A stretch of 64,000 bases of DNA from positions 1,736,001-1,800,000 of the forward strand of contig NZ_QEES01000002.1 of NCBI RefSeq assembly GCF_003115775.1. Direction: 5' to 3'. Shown one piece after another: positions 31,545 through 39,204 of the stretch. The first letter of the stretch is position 1. Each line of letters starts with the position of its first letter. The notes beneath the pieces were generated by a model. It had not been told where the DNA came from. It did not search any database and saw nothing but the letters and a program-made list of their open reading frames with translations. The stretch is from Cellulomonas sp. WB94 (GTDB taxonomy: Bacteria; Actinomycetota; Actinomycetes; Actinomycetales; Cellulomonadaceae). The translations under genes and the position numbers were made by a program.

Positions 31545-31555
31545 CCTCGACGAAT

Positions 31556-32602
31556 GTGATCAGTTCGACAGGGTCCGGCCCCTGGACCCGGGTCACCCTG
31601 GAGCTGCTCCACACGCCACCGTTCGACGCGACGTCGTGGTTCCGACACGTCGCTGACCGTGCAGTTCCCGGTCTCGAACGAGTGACCTGGGCGCAAGCCG
31701 CCCCGTGCGTCTCCGGATCGACCCCGTCGTCGAGTCCGTCGCAGGCGCAGCCTCAGCTCTCCCCGCACCGCCACTCGGTCACGCGTCTGCTGAGCGCGCC
31801 GAGCGGTACCGCCGTCGCGCACGTGCACCTCGCTCCCGACGGCTCAGCCGTCACTGCCGACCTCGACCTCGCGTCCTGGCCGGACACGTCGGACCAGGCG
31901 TGGGTCGTCGAGCGACTGCGCCGATGGCTCGACCTGGACACGGACCCGACCGAGGTCTCAGCGGCCCTCGGCGCCGACCCCCTGCTGGGCGACCTGGTGT
32001 CCGCGCGTCCGGGCCTGCGCATCCCGGGCACGGTCGACCCGTTCGAGATCGCGGTGCGCGCCGTCGTCGGCCAGCAGGTGTCGACGGCTGCGGCGACGAC
32101 CGTCGTGGGCCGGATCGTGGCAGCGCTGGGTGAACCCGGTCCCGAGGGGCTGCACCTGTTCCCGACGGCGTACCAGCTCGCGGCGGTACCCCTGGAGGCG
32201 CTGCGTGCGTTCGGCCTCAACCGGGGCCGCGCCTCGACCGTCGGGGTCGTGGCCCGCGCCGTGGCCGACGGCCTTGCGCTGGACCACGGGTCGGACCCGT
32301 CGGCCGTCCGTGCCGCGATGCTCGCCCTGCCCGGCATCGGACCCTGGACCGCCGACTACGTCGTGCTGCGCGCGCTCGGCCACCCCGACGTGTTCCCCGC
32401 CGGGGACCTCGTCCTGCGGTACGCGATGGCGCAGCTCCCCGGGGGCTCGGGCCAGGCCGTCACTATCCCGGACGCGCGTGACCGGGCCGACTCATGGCGA
32501 CCGTGGCGAGGCTATGCCGCCCAGCACCTCTGGTCCGCGTGGGCGGCACGACCGCGGCCTCGCATCCCGACGCCGCGCAGGAGTCCTACGGTCGAGGCGT
32601 GA
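31556..32602 (+). CDS. alkA: AlkA-type DNA-3-methyladenine glycosylase
   Basis: This 348-aa base-excision enzyme removes alkylated bases. The N-terminal AlkA domain begins ELLHTPPFDATSWFRHVADR and is followed by a low-complexity insert (residues 53-72). The helix-hairpin-helix core has VRAVVGQQVSTAAA, LPGIGPWTADYVVLRALG and the catalytic Asp in PAGDLVLRYA. It lacks the N-terminal Ada methyl-acceptor and AraC domains found in fused forms. The GTG at 31556 is 12 bases after bldC, which suggests co-transcription. Confidence 0.92.
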   Translation: MISSTGSGPWTRVTLELLHTPPFDATSWFRHVADRAVPGLERVTWAQAAPCVSGSTPSSSPSQAQPQLSPHRHSVTRLLSAPSGTAVAHVHLAPDGSAVTADLDLASWPDTSDQAWVVERLRRWLDLDTDPTEVSAALGADPLLGDLVSARPGLRIPGTVDPFEIAVRAVVGQQVSTAAATTVVGRIVAALGEPGPEGLHLFPTAYQLAAVPLEALRAFGLNRGRASTVGVVARAVADGLALDHGSDPSAVRAAMLALPGIGPWTADYVVLRALGHPDVFPAGDLVLRYAMAQLPGGSGQAVTIPDARDRADSWRPWRGYAAQHLWSAWAARPRPRIPTPRRSPTVEA

Positions 32603-32606
32603 TCGG

Positions 32607-32876
32607 TCAGCGCCGGCGCGCGATCGCGCTGACGACGATCCCCAGGGCCGCCACGCCCGCGCCGAGCACCACGCGCGCACGCGTCTTCGCGGACGGGTCG
32701 GCGCCCGGGTCGGTCCCGATCGCGTCCCGCACGAGCCGTCGGCCCTTCTCGGCGGCCTGACCGGCCTGGTACCGCGGGTCGAGCCGCGTGGACAGCTCCT
32801 CGACGGTCTCCGCGAGCTGCGCGCGGGTCGCGGCGAGCTCGGCCTCGAGCGCGGCGATCTTCGGTTCGGTGGCCAT
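32607..32876 (-). CDS. DUF3618-like small membrane protein
   Basis: An 89-aa protein with an N-terminal coiled-coil (IAALEAELAATRAQLAETVE, then ELSTRLDPRYQ) and a C-terminal transmembrane helix (VVLGAGVAALGIVVSAIARR). This matches DUF3618. The ATG at 32874-32876 overlaps the stop of the upstream holin-like gene by one base (TGATG). The pair is common in actinobacteria and is thought to be a cell-envelope module. Confidence 0.8.
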   Translation of the reverse strand: MATEPKIAALEAELAATRAQLAETVEELSTRLDPRYQAGQAAEKGRRLVRDAIGTDPGADPSAKTRARVVLGAGVAALGIVVSAIARRR

Positions 32877-33286
32877 CAGCTCAGACCTTCCTTGACCGCG
32901 TCGACGTCCTTCTTGACGTTCGCGACGGTGCGCTCGGGCTTCGTGGCGCCAGCCTTCAACCGGTTGCGTCCGACGAGCGCCAGAGCGGCGGTCAGGGCCA
33001 GCAGCACGAGCGACACGATGAGGCCCGCGAGCCACGGAGCGACCGCGTTCGACAGTCCCATGATCGCCGTGGCGATGAGGGTCGCGAACGCGAAGAACCC
33101 GAACAGGCCCGCGGCGACGAACAGGCCGGCCCCGATGCCCGCCGCCTGGGCGCGCGCCGCCATCTCCGCCTTGGCGAGCTCGATCTCGGCATGGACGAGC
33201 CGTGCGCCCTGCTCGCTCAGTCGGCCGATGAGCTCACCGATCGACTGGTGGTCGTTCGTCGACGGGTCGTGCGTCCCGGTGACCAT
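32876..33286 (-). CDS. phage-holin-family (PF07332-like) membrane protein
   Basis: A 136-aa protein with an N-terminal amphipathic helix (GELIGRLSEQGARLVHAEIE) and two transmembrane helices (AAGIGAGLFVAAGLFGFFAF and WLAGLIVSLVLLALTAALAL). It belongs to the chromosomal holin-superfamily proteins (Phage_holin_3_6), not to a prophage. It is translationally coupled to the DUF3618-like gene. Confidence 0.85.
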   Translation of the reverse strand: MVTGTHDPSTNDHQSIGELIGRLSEQGARLVHAEIELAKAEMAARAQAAGIGAGLFVAAGLFGFFAFATLIATAIMGLSNAVAPWLAGLIVSLVLLALTAALALVGRNRLKAGATKPERTVANVKKDVDAVKEGLS

Positions 33287-33397
33287 GTGCCCTCACCTCT
33301 CGTCCGGACTCTGCTGTGCGTGCCGTGCGTCCACAGTCTGTCGGACAAGGCGCCGACCTGCGAGGTCAGTCGGCGTTCGACATCGGTCCGCGAGGGG

Positions 33398-33841
33398 TCA
33401 GTCGGCCCAGGGGTGGACGAGCTCGTCGGCGTCGGGGGCCGGGTGCGGTGCCGGCGGCGTGCCGCGGACGGGAGCCGGGAGGCGGCTGCGACCCAGCGCC
33501 GCGAACGCCGCACCGCCGAGGATCAGCACGAGTCCGACGATGAGCGCGGAGAGCCACAGGCTGACCGCGTGGGCCAGGCCGACGACGGCCGCCGTGAGGA
33601 GCAGGGCGATCCCGAAGAACGTCAGGAGCGCCGCGGCGCCGAACGCCAGCGCGCTCGGGCGGATCTCGACGGCGCGGGCCTTGACCGACCGGCCGACCGC
33701 GTCGACCTCGGACTTGATCGACGACCGGACCTTGTCCTCGACCTGCGTGATCTTGTCGCGGGCGATGTCCGTGAACGGCTCGGTGAAGCGGTCGAAGAAG
33801 CGTGAGCCGCGCGGGCGCTCGGCATCGGGCGTCTGGTTCAC
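33398..33841 (-). CDS. second holin-like two-helix membrane protein
   Basis: The 147-aa product has an N-terminal acidic/basic helix region (FFDRFTEPFTDIARDKITQV) and two transmembrane helices (LAFGAAALLTFFGIALLLTA and LWLSALIVGLVLILGGAAFA). The GTG at 33839-33841 was chosen for the GGAGGACC ribosome-binding site upstream. It resembles PF07332-type proteins and probably acts with the preceding paralogue-like gene. Confidence 0.75.
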   Translation of the reverse strand: MNQTPDAERPRGSRFFDRFTEPFTDIARDKITQVEDKVRSSIKSEVDAVGRSVKARAVEIRPSALAFGAAALLTFFGIALLLTAAVVGLAHAVSLWLSALIVGLVLILGGAAFAALGRSRLPAPVRGTPPAPHPAPDADELVHPWAD

Positions 33842-34053
33842 GGGTGGTCCTCCGTCGGATCCGATGGCGCGCGCAGAGCGCGCGGTGTCGCTCCTGCCAG
33901 CGTAGGTGCGCCGTGCGCGGGACCGGGGATGACATGCCACAACGGGACGATCTTGCTCACCTCGTGGGATCGGGGGAGCCGCTCCCGACGCGCGCGGTCG
34001 CGGATGTCGGGTTAGCGTCGAATGACCTGATCCGACCACGAGGAGGAAGCACC

Positions 34054-34227
34054 ATGGGACTCGACGACAAGATCGCCAACGCCGCGGAGCACGCCAAGGG
34101 CACCGCCAAGGAAGCGGTCGGCGACCTGACGGACAACGAGCGCCTCGAGGCTGAGGGCAAGCTCGACCAGGCGAAGGCCGACGCGAAGAAGGTCCAGGAG
34201 GACATCAAGGACGCGTTCAAGGACTGA
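34054..34227 (+). CDS. CsbD-family stress protein
   Basis: The 57-aa highly charged protein has the CsbD pattern (GLDDKIANAAEHAKGTAKEA and LEAEGKLDQAKADAKKVQED). CsbD-like proteins are general-stress proteins of unknown mechanism. AGGAGG lies seven bases before the ATG. Confidence 0.92.
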   Translation: MGLDDKIANAAEHAKGTAKEAVGDLTDNERLEAEGKLDQAKADAKKVQEDIKDAFKD

Positions 34228-34297
34228 GCGTCGGGTGGGCCCCGGTCCCGTCCCTGTGGCGGAACCGGGGCGACCCCCGAACCGAGACGCGAACGAC

Positions 34298-34332
34298 GAA
34301 GCCCCGCGCCGAGTTCCTCCGGGCGGGGCTTC
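34298..34332. terminator. terminator between CsbD and tRNA-Phe genes
   Basis: GAAGCCCCGC (34298-34307) pairs perfectly with GCGGGGCTTC (34323-34332), loop 15 bases. It can end the csbD transcript rightward and the tRNA transcript leftward. Confidence 0.75.
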
Positions 34333-34337
34333 TGATG

Positions 34338-34410
34338 TGGCCACTGGCAGGGTCGAACTGCCGACCTTTCGATTTTCAGTCGAACGCTCTACCAACTGAG
34401 CTAAGTGGCC
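34338..34410 (-). tRNA. tRNA-Phe (GAA)
   Basis: The minus strand folds as a 73-nt cloverleaf: acceptor GGCCACT/AGTGGCC, anticodon loop CTGAAAA with anticodon GAA, T-arm with TTCGACC, and discriminator A. The CCA end is not encoded. It is the last of three tRNA genes on this strand. Confidence 0.95.
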
Positions 34411-34418
34411 GAACCGAC

Positions 34419-34444
34419 AACGCCCGGCCAGATGACCGGGCGTT
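34419..34444. terminator. terminator hairpin inside the tRNA cluster
   Basis: AACGCCCGG (34419-34427) and CCGGGCGTT (34436-34444) form a perfect 9-bp stem between tRNA-Asp and tRNA-Phe. On the minus strand it would end transcripts from Glu-Asp before Phe, implying a separate tRNA-Phe promoter or processing by read-through. Confidence 0.55.
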
Positions 34445-34449
34445 TCGAG

Positions 34450-34523
34450 CGACCCCGACGGGACTTGAACCCGCGACCTCCGCCGTGACAGGGCGGCGCG
34501 CTAACCAGCTGCGCTACGGGGCC
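34450..34523 (-). tRNA. tRNA-Asp (GTC)
   Basis: A 74-nt cloverleaf on the minus strand: acceptor GGCCCCG/CGGGGTC, anticodon loop CTGTCAC with anticodon GTC, T-loop TTCAAGT and discriminator G, as expected for tRNA-Asp. Confidence 0.95.
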
Positions 34524-34564
34524 TTGTGGTGAGACAAGGTACCTGACGTACTGCGTACTGCTCG

Positions 34565-34637
34565 TACCCCCAACGGGATTCGAACCCGTGCTACCGCCGT
34601 GAAAGGGCGGGGTCCTGGGCCGCTAGACGATGGGGGC
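34565..34637 (-). tRNA. tRNA-Glu (TTC)
   Basis: A 73-nt cloverleaf on the minus strand: acceptor GCCCCCA, anticodon loop CTTTCAC with anticodon TTC, T-loop TTCGAAT. It is the first of the minus-strand set Glu-Asp-Phe. Confidence 0.95.
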
Positions 34638-34725
34638 TCGACCGCCCCCGACGTCGAGGCGTCTTCAGACCGGAGTCGAGCATACGGTCTGTCGGCCCGA
34701 ACTCCAAAGTCGGGACCCGCAGGGC

Positions 34726-34740
34726 CATGATGGACGCGTG
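34726..34740 (+). promoter_or_regulatory. possible leaderless promoter of the zincin gene
   Basis: CATGAT (34726-34731), six bases (GGACGC) and the GTG at 34738. The layout equals that before the sterol-carrier-like gene. Confidence 0.3.
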
Positions 34741-35091
34741 GTCGACATGTCGCGCGAGGACTTCGAGGATGCCGTCCGGGATGCCCTCGACGAGATCCCG
34801 GCCGAGCTGGCCGCACAGATGGACAACGTCGTCGTGCTGGTCGAGGACGACCCTCCGGAGGGCGAGCCCGACCTCCTCGGCGTCTACGAGGGCTTCCCGC
34901 TGACCGAGCGCGGCGAGTTCTGGGCGACCGGTGCGCTCCCCGACAGGATCACGATCTTCCGCAACCCGACGCTGTCGATGTGCGAGGACCGCGACGAGGT
35001 GGTCGACGAGGTCGCCATCACGGTCGTCCATGAGATCGCGCACCACTTCGGGATCGACGACGATCGACTGCACGAGCTCGGCTGGGCCTGA
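34738..35091 (+). CDS. zincin-like metallopeptidase (PF06262-type)
   Basis: A small metallopeptidase of 117 aa. The conserved body starts MSREDFEDAVRDALDEIPAE, has NVVVLVEDDPPE, and ends with the zinc site VVHEIAHHFGIDDDRLHELG, a HExxH motif with a downstream Asp/His. GTG 34738 is preferred over ATG 34747 because of the promoter layout upstream; the difference is three residues. Substrates of this family are not known. Confidence 0.88.
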   Translation: MVDMSREDFEDAVRDALDEIPAELAAQMDNVVVLVEDDPPEGEPDLLGVYEGFPLTERGEFWATGALPDRITIFRNPTLSMCEDRDEVVDEVAITVVHEIAHHFGIDDDRLHELGWA

Positions 35092-35102
35092 GAGGACGCG
35101 CC

Positions 35103-36041
35103 ATGGGTGAACCGGTACGGATCGGGATCGTGCTCCTGCCGCAGGACAGGTGGGCGGTCGCGCGCGAGAAGTGGCAGCGCGCCGAGGCGTACGGGTTCGA
35201 CCACGCCTGGACCTACGACCACCTGTCGTGGCGCACGCTCGTCGACGAGCCGTGGTTCGCCACGGTGCCGCTGCTCGCCGCGGCTGCCGCGGTGACGGAG
35301 CGGATCGGTCTCGGCACGTGGGTCGCGTCGCCGAACTTCCGCCACCCCGTGCCGTTCGCCAAGGACGTCATGGGGCTCGACGACGTGAGCGGCGGCCGGT
35401 TCCTGCTCGGTCTCGGCGGCGGGGGCGAGGGGGCCGACTCGACGGTTCTCGGGCCGGCCGCCAGCCGCGGGGAGCGCACGCGGCGGTTCGCCGAGTTCGT
35501 CGGGCTGCTGGACCAGCTGCTGACGCAGCCCGTGACCGAGCACGCGGGCGAGTTCTACGAGGCCCACGGGGCCCGCATGCTGCCCGGGCCGATCGCGCGG
35601 CCGCGCGTCCCGTTCGTCATCGCCGCCAACGGGCCACGCGCGATGGCGCTCGCCGCGCAGCACGGCCAGGGTTGGGCCACCTACGGCCCGACGTTCCTCG
35701 AGGAGGGCGCCCCGGTGGGCACGCCGGCCCAGGCGCAGGAGCGCTGGTGGGCCGGCCTGGCGGAGCTCGTGCACAGCTTCGACCATGCGCTCGCCGCGCA
35801 CCGCGCACTCACGTCCGAGCGTGTGCCGCCCGTGCGGCGCTACCTGAGCCTCGACGGCGCACCGGTCTTCTCGCTCGAGTCGGTCGAGGTGTTCGTCGAG
35901 GGGGTCGAGCGGGCGGTGCAGCTCGGGTTCACGGACGTGATCGTCCACTGGCCGCGTGCCGACGGGGTCTATGCGGGTTCGCAGGCCGTGCTCGAACGCG
36001 TCGTGGACCGGTTGCCCGAGCTGCGCGCGTTGGGCCGCTGA
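35103..36041 (+). CDS. LLM-class flavin-dependent oxidoreductase
   Basis: The 312-aa protein is a bacterial luciferase-like monooxygenase (F420 or FMN dependent): IGIVLLPQDRWAVAREKWQR, YDHLSWRTL and the barrel segment GGRFLLGLGGGGEGADS. The substrate cannot be read from the sequence. It follows the metallopeptidase by 11 bp and is probably co-transcribed. Confidence 0.88.
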   Translation: MGEPVRIGIVLLPQDRWAVAREKWQRAEAYGFDHAWTYDHLSWRTLVDEPWFATVPLLAAAAAVTERIGLGTWVASPNFRHPVPFAKDVMGLDDVSGGRFLLGLGGGGEGADSTVLGPAASRGERTRRFAEFVGLLDQLLTQPVTEHAGEFYEAHGARMLPGPIARPRVPFVIAANGPRAMALAAQHGQGWATYGPTFLEEGAPVGTPAQAQERWWAGLAELVHSFDHALAAHRALTSERVPPVRRYLSLDGAPVFSLESVEVFVEGVERAVQLGFTDVIVHWPRADGVYAGSQAVLERVVDRLPELRALGR

Positions 36042-36118
36042 GGGCCATGCACGCGACGGCGTCGCGATGCGCCCCGGCCGCGCGCGCCCCTGGCGTGCGG
36101 AGCCCGGGTGTCGCGGCG

Positions 36119-37078
36119 TCAGTGCGAGCTGCGGGCCTCCCACGCGCTCGCGACCATGTCGGTCAGCGAGTGGCGCATCTGCCAGTCGAGGTCGCGCGCG
36201 GCGAGCTCGCCCGACGCGACGATGCGCGCGGGGTCGCCGGCCCGGCGGGGGGCGGTCTGCGGCTCGAAGTCGACGCCCGTGACCTGCGCGACCGCCGTCA
36301 TGATCTCGCGGACCGAGACGCCGTCGCCGCTGCCGAGGTTGTAGACGCGCTCGAGGGGCCGGCCCTCGGCCAGCGCCCGGGCGGCGGCGACGTGCGACAC
36401 GGCGAGGTCGGCGACGTGCACGTAGTCCCGCACGCACGTGCCGTCCGGCGTCGGGTAGTCGGTGCCGTTGATGCGCGGGGTGCGGCCCTCGGCGATCGCG
36501 TCGAGCACCAGCGGGAAGAGGTTGTGCGGGCTCGTGTCGTACAGGTCGGGGGTCGCGGAGCCGACGACGTTGAAGTACCGCAGCGAGGTGTGGCGCAGCC
36601 CTGCGGCGACGGCCTGGTCGCGCAGGAGCCACTCGCCGATGAGCTTGGACTCGCCGTAGGGCGACTCGGGAGTGGTCGGGGTCTGCTCGGTCACGAGGCT
36701 CGTGTCGGGCGTGCCGTAGACCGCGGCGCTCGACGAGAAGACCATCGCGTCGACGCCCTGCGAGCTCATGGCCTCGAGCAGGTGCGCGGTGCCGGTGACG
36801 TTCTGCTCGTAGGTGTGCAGCGGTCGCTGGACGGAGACGCCCGCGTACTTGAAGCCCGCGAGGTGCACGACGCCGACGACGCCGTGGCGGACGATCGTGT
36901 CCGCGACGAGGTCGGTGTCGAGGATCGACCCGCGCACGAGCGGCACGTCCTCGGGGACGAACTCGGCGTGCCCGCTCGACAGGTCGTCGAGGACGACACA
37001 TCCGAGCCCGACGGCGCCGAACGCCTGGACGACGTGCGATCCGATGTATCCAGCTCCGCCGGTGACCAGCCATGTCAT
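36119..37078 (-). CDS. galE: UDP-glucose 4-epimerase
   Basis: The 319-aa NAD-dependent SDR interconverts UDP-glucose and UDP-galactose (Leloir pathway and envelope sugars). It shows WLVTGGAGYIGSHVVQAF, FSSSAAVYG, the catalytic Tyr/Lys in SPYGESKLIGEWLL, and RYFNVVGSA. ATG 37076-37078 begins directly before the Rossmann strand; ATG 37090 would add four residues. It is far from the galactoside operon but is its natural metabolic partner. Confidence 0.93.
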   Translation of the reverse strand: MTWLVTGGAGYIGSHVVQAFGAVGLGCVVLDDLSSGHAEFVPEDVPLVRGSILDTDLVADTIVRHGVVGVVHLAGFKYAGVSVQRPLHTYEQNVTGTAHLLEAMSSQGVDAMVFSSSAAVYGTPDTSLVTEQTPTTPESPYGESKLIGEWLLRDQAVAAGLRHTSLRYFNVVGSATPDLYDTSPHNLFPLVLDAIAEGRTPRINGTDYPTPDGTCVRDYVHVADLAVSHVAAARALAEGRPLERVYNLGSGDGVSVREIMTAVAQVTGVDFEPQTAPRRAGDPARIVASGELAARDLDWQMRHSLTDMVASAWEARSSH

Positions 37079-37137
37079 GCTGCGAACCATACCGATTGGG
37101 GCGGCGACGTGAGCGTGATCGGGTGGCGGACACGAAA

Positions 37138-37157
37138 TTGCTCAGTATGCTGAGCAA
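37138..37157. promoter_or_regulatory. palindromic operator over the crt promoter
   Basis: TTGCTCAGTATGCTGAGCAA has perfect 8-bp arms around TATG. The sequence TATGCT (37146-37151) inside it fits a -10 box, so a bound dimer would block the operon promoter. Such A/T-edged palindromes are typical of MarR-type regulators; the MarR-type CrtR controls carotenoid genes in Corynebacterium. No regulator gene is adjacent here. Confidence 0.6.
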
Positions 37158-37180
37158 CTCGGAGGCCGAGGAGGGTTCAG

Positions 37181-38314
37181 GTGCGGGAGAACAGCGGGAC
37201 GCTGGGTGCCCGACGGCGCGGAGGCTCTGACACCGCGCCGCGTCCACCCGAGACGGCCGGGCTGCGCGCCGACGTCGACGCCGCGATGGTCGAGACGAAC
37301 CGGACGCTGCGGCGGTTCCTGAGCGAGCGCCGCGCGCAGGCGCTGGCCGTGGCCCCGGCCTACGCCGTGCTCTGGGAGGCCGTCGCGGACCAGGTCGGGG
37401 GCAAGCTCGTGCGACCCCGCCTGACCGTCGCGTCGTACCTAGGGTTCGGCGGGACCGACGTGAGTGCCGTCGCGTCGGTCGCAGCCGCCCAGGAGCTGCT
37501 GCACACCGCGATGCTCGTGCACGACGACGTGCTCGACGCCGACGAGATCCGGCGCGGCGCCCCCAACATCACCGGCACCTACCGCGCACGGCTCGCGGCG
37601 GACGGCGTCGTCGGCGCCGCGGCGGAGCACCAGCTGCTCGGGGCCGGCCTGCTGGGCGGTGACCTGGCGCTGTCGGCCGCGTTCGAGCTGCTGGCCTCGT
37701 CGTCCGCAAGCCCGGCGATCGTCGTCGAGGCGGTGCGGGCGCTCGCCCGGACGGTCGCGACGACCGTCGCGGGCGAGCTCCTCGACGTCGAGGGCGAGCT
37801 GCTGTCCCCGTTCGCCGTCGACCCGCTGCTCGTCGCGGAGCTCAAGACGGCGATGTACTCGTTCTGCGGCCCGCTGCAGGTCGGCGCGCTGCTCGCGCAC
37901 GCACCGGCGTCCGCCTCGGTGCACCTCGACCGGTTCGGCAGCTCGATCGGCGTCGCGTTCCAGCTCGTCGACGACGAGCTCGGCGTGTTCGGGGCACCCG
38001 CGGCGACCGGCAAGTCGGTCCTCTCCGACCTGCGGGCCGGCAAGCGCACCGAGCTGCTGCGCCTGACGTACCTGCTCGCGGACGACGAGGGCCGCGCGGT
38101 CCTCGCCCGGCACGTCGGTGACCCCGATCTGGACCACGACGGCGCGGACGAGGTCCGGCGCGTCATGCTGCGGTGCGGGGCGCGGGACCGCGTGCGCTCG
38201 CTCGCTGCGGGGGCCGCGCGGTCGGCGCGCCAGACGGCGACGGAGCACCTGCCGCCACCGCTCGCGGACTACCTCAGCACCTTCGTCGACGAGCTCGGAG
38301 AGCGGAACCACTGA
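37181..38314 (+). CDS. crtE: geranylgeranyl diphosphate synthase (polyprenyl synthetase)
   Basis: The 377-aa prenyl transferase makes GGPP for carotenoid synthesis. The first Asp-rich motif is MLVHDDVLDADEIRRG; the second reads FQLVDDELGVFGAPAATGKS, where the usual DDxxD third Asp is replaced. GTG 37181 follows a GAGGAGGG ribosome-binding site and the palindrome at 37138-37157. It is the first gene of the crt operon and overlaps crtB by one base. Confidence 0.92.
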   Translation: MRENSGTLGARRRGGSDTAPRPPETAGLRADVDAAMVETNRTLRRFLSERRAQALAVAPAYAVLWEAVADQVGGKLVRPRLTVASYLGFGGTDVSAVASVAAAQELLHTAMLVHDDVLDADEIRRGAPNITGTYRARLAADGVVGAAAEHQLLGAGLLGGDLALSAAFELLASSSASPAIVVEAVRALARTVATTVAGELLDVEGELLSPFAVDPLLVAELKTAMYSFCGPLQVGALLAHAPASASVHLDRFGSSIGVAFQLVDDELGVFGAPAATGKSVLSDLRAGKRTELLRLTYLLADDEGRAVLARHVGDPDLDHDGADEVRRVMLRCGARDRVRSLAAGAARSARQTATEHLPPPLADYLSTFVDELGERNH

Positions 38315-39204
38315 TGGGACACCCCCCGACAGACCCCGATGACCGGGCCAGACGCCTCTACGACCTGACCGCGGCCCGGGCGGGTCGCGCCGTCCTCGCG
38401 GGCTACTCGACGTCCTTCGGGCTGGGCTCGCGCCTGCTCGGCGCTCGCCCGCGCGCCGACATCGAGGCCGTCTACGCGCTCGTGCGGATCGCCGACGAGA
38501 TCGTCGACACGTACCGCGGGCCCGACGCCCGAGCCCTCCTCGACGAGCTCGAGGCGCAGACGGCCCGGGCGCTCGAGAGCGGGTACTCGACCAACCTCGT
38601 CGTGCACGCGTTCGCGGCGACCGCGCACTGGACCGGTATCGGCCACGACGAGCTCGACCCGTTCTTCGCGTCGATGCGCACGGACCTCACGGTGCGGGTG
38701 CACGACCGCGCGAGCTACGAGGCGTACGTGCACGGCTCGGCGGAGGTCGTCGGCCTCATGTGCCTCGCGGTCTTCCTCAACGCGGACCGCCTGCCGGGGG
38801 AGCCCGTGCGTCGGGGCGACGAGCGGCTGCGCGCGGGTGCGCAGGCGCTCGGGGCCGCCTTCCAGAAGATCAACTTCCTGCGCGACCTGGGCACCGACGC
38901 GGGCGGGCTCGGGCGCAGCTACTTCCCGGGCGTCGCGCCCGGGTCGCTGACGCAGGCGCAGCTCGACGCGATCGTCGGCGAGATCGCCGCGGACCTCGAG
39001 ACCGCGCGCAGCACGCTCCCCGACCTGCCCCGGCGGGCGCGCTATGCGGTGGACGCGACGTCGGCGCTCTACGAGCGGCTGCTCCACCAGATCGCCTCGA
39101 CCCCGCCGGACGAGGTGCTCACGCGGCGCGCGCGGGTCGGGACGCCGCGCAAGCTCGCCGTCGTGGCCGGCGCCGTCGCGCGGCAGTCGCGGGGGCGCTC
39201 GTGA
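38314..39204 (+). CDS. crtB: phytoene synthase
   Basis: The 296-aa enzyme condenses two GGPP into phytoene. It has the squalene/phytoene synthase motifs YALVRIADEIVDTYRG (DxxxD type) and the second Asp-rich region FQKINFLRDLGTDAGGLGRS, plus GSAEVVGLMC. The ATG at 38314-38316 overlaps the crtE stop. Confidence 0.94.
   Translation: MGHPPTDPDDRARRLYDLTAARAGRAVLAGYSTSFGLGSRLLGARPRADIEAVYALVRIADEIVDTYRGPDARALLDELEAQTARALESGYSTNLVVHAFAATAHWTGIGHDELDPFFASMRTDLTVRVHDRASYEAYVHGSAEVVGLMCLAVFLNADRLPGEPVRRGDERLRAGAQALGAAFQKINFLRDLGTDAGGLGRSYFPGVAPGSLTQAQLDAIVGEIAADLETARSTLPDLPRRARYAVDATSALYERLLHQIASTPPDEVLTRRARVGTPRKLAVVAGAVARQSRGRS

Noticed and set aside
32876-33841. Holin-like genes as prophage remnant
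   Set aside because: PF07332-type proteins are common chromosomal envelope proteins in actinobacteria; no other phage gene is near.
37360-38311. Minus-strand frames opposite crtE
   Set aside because: Antisense shadows with no motifs; crtE is complete on the plus strand.
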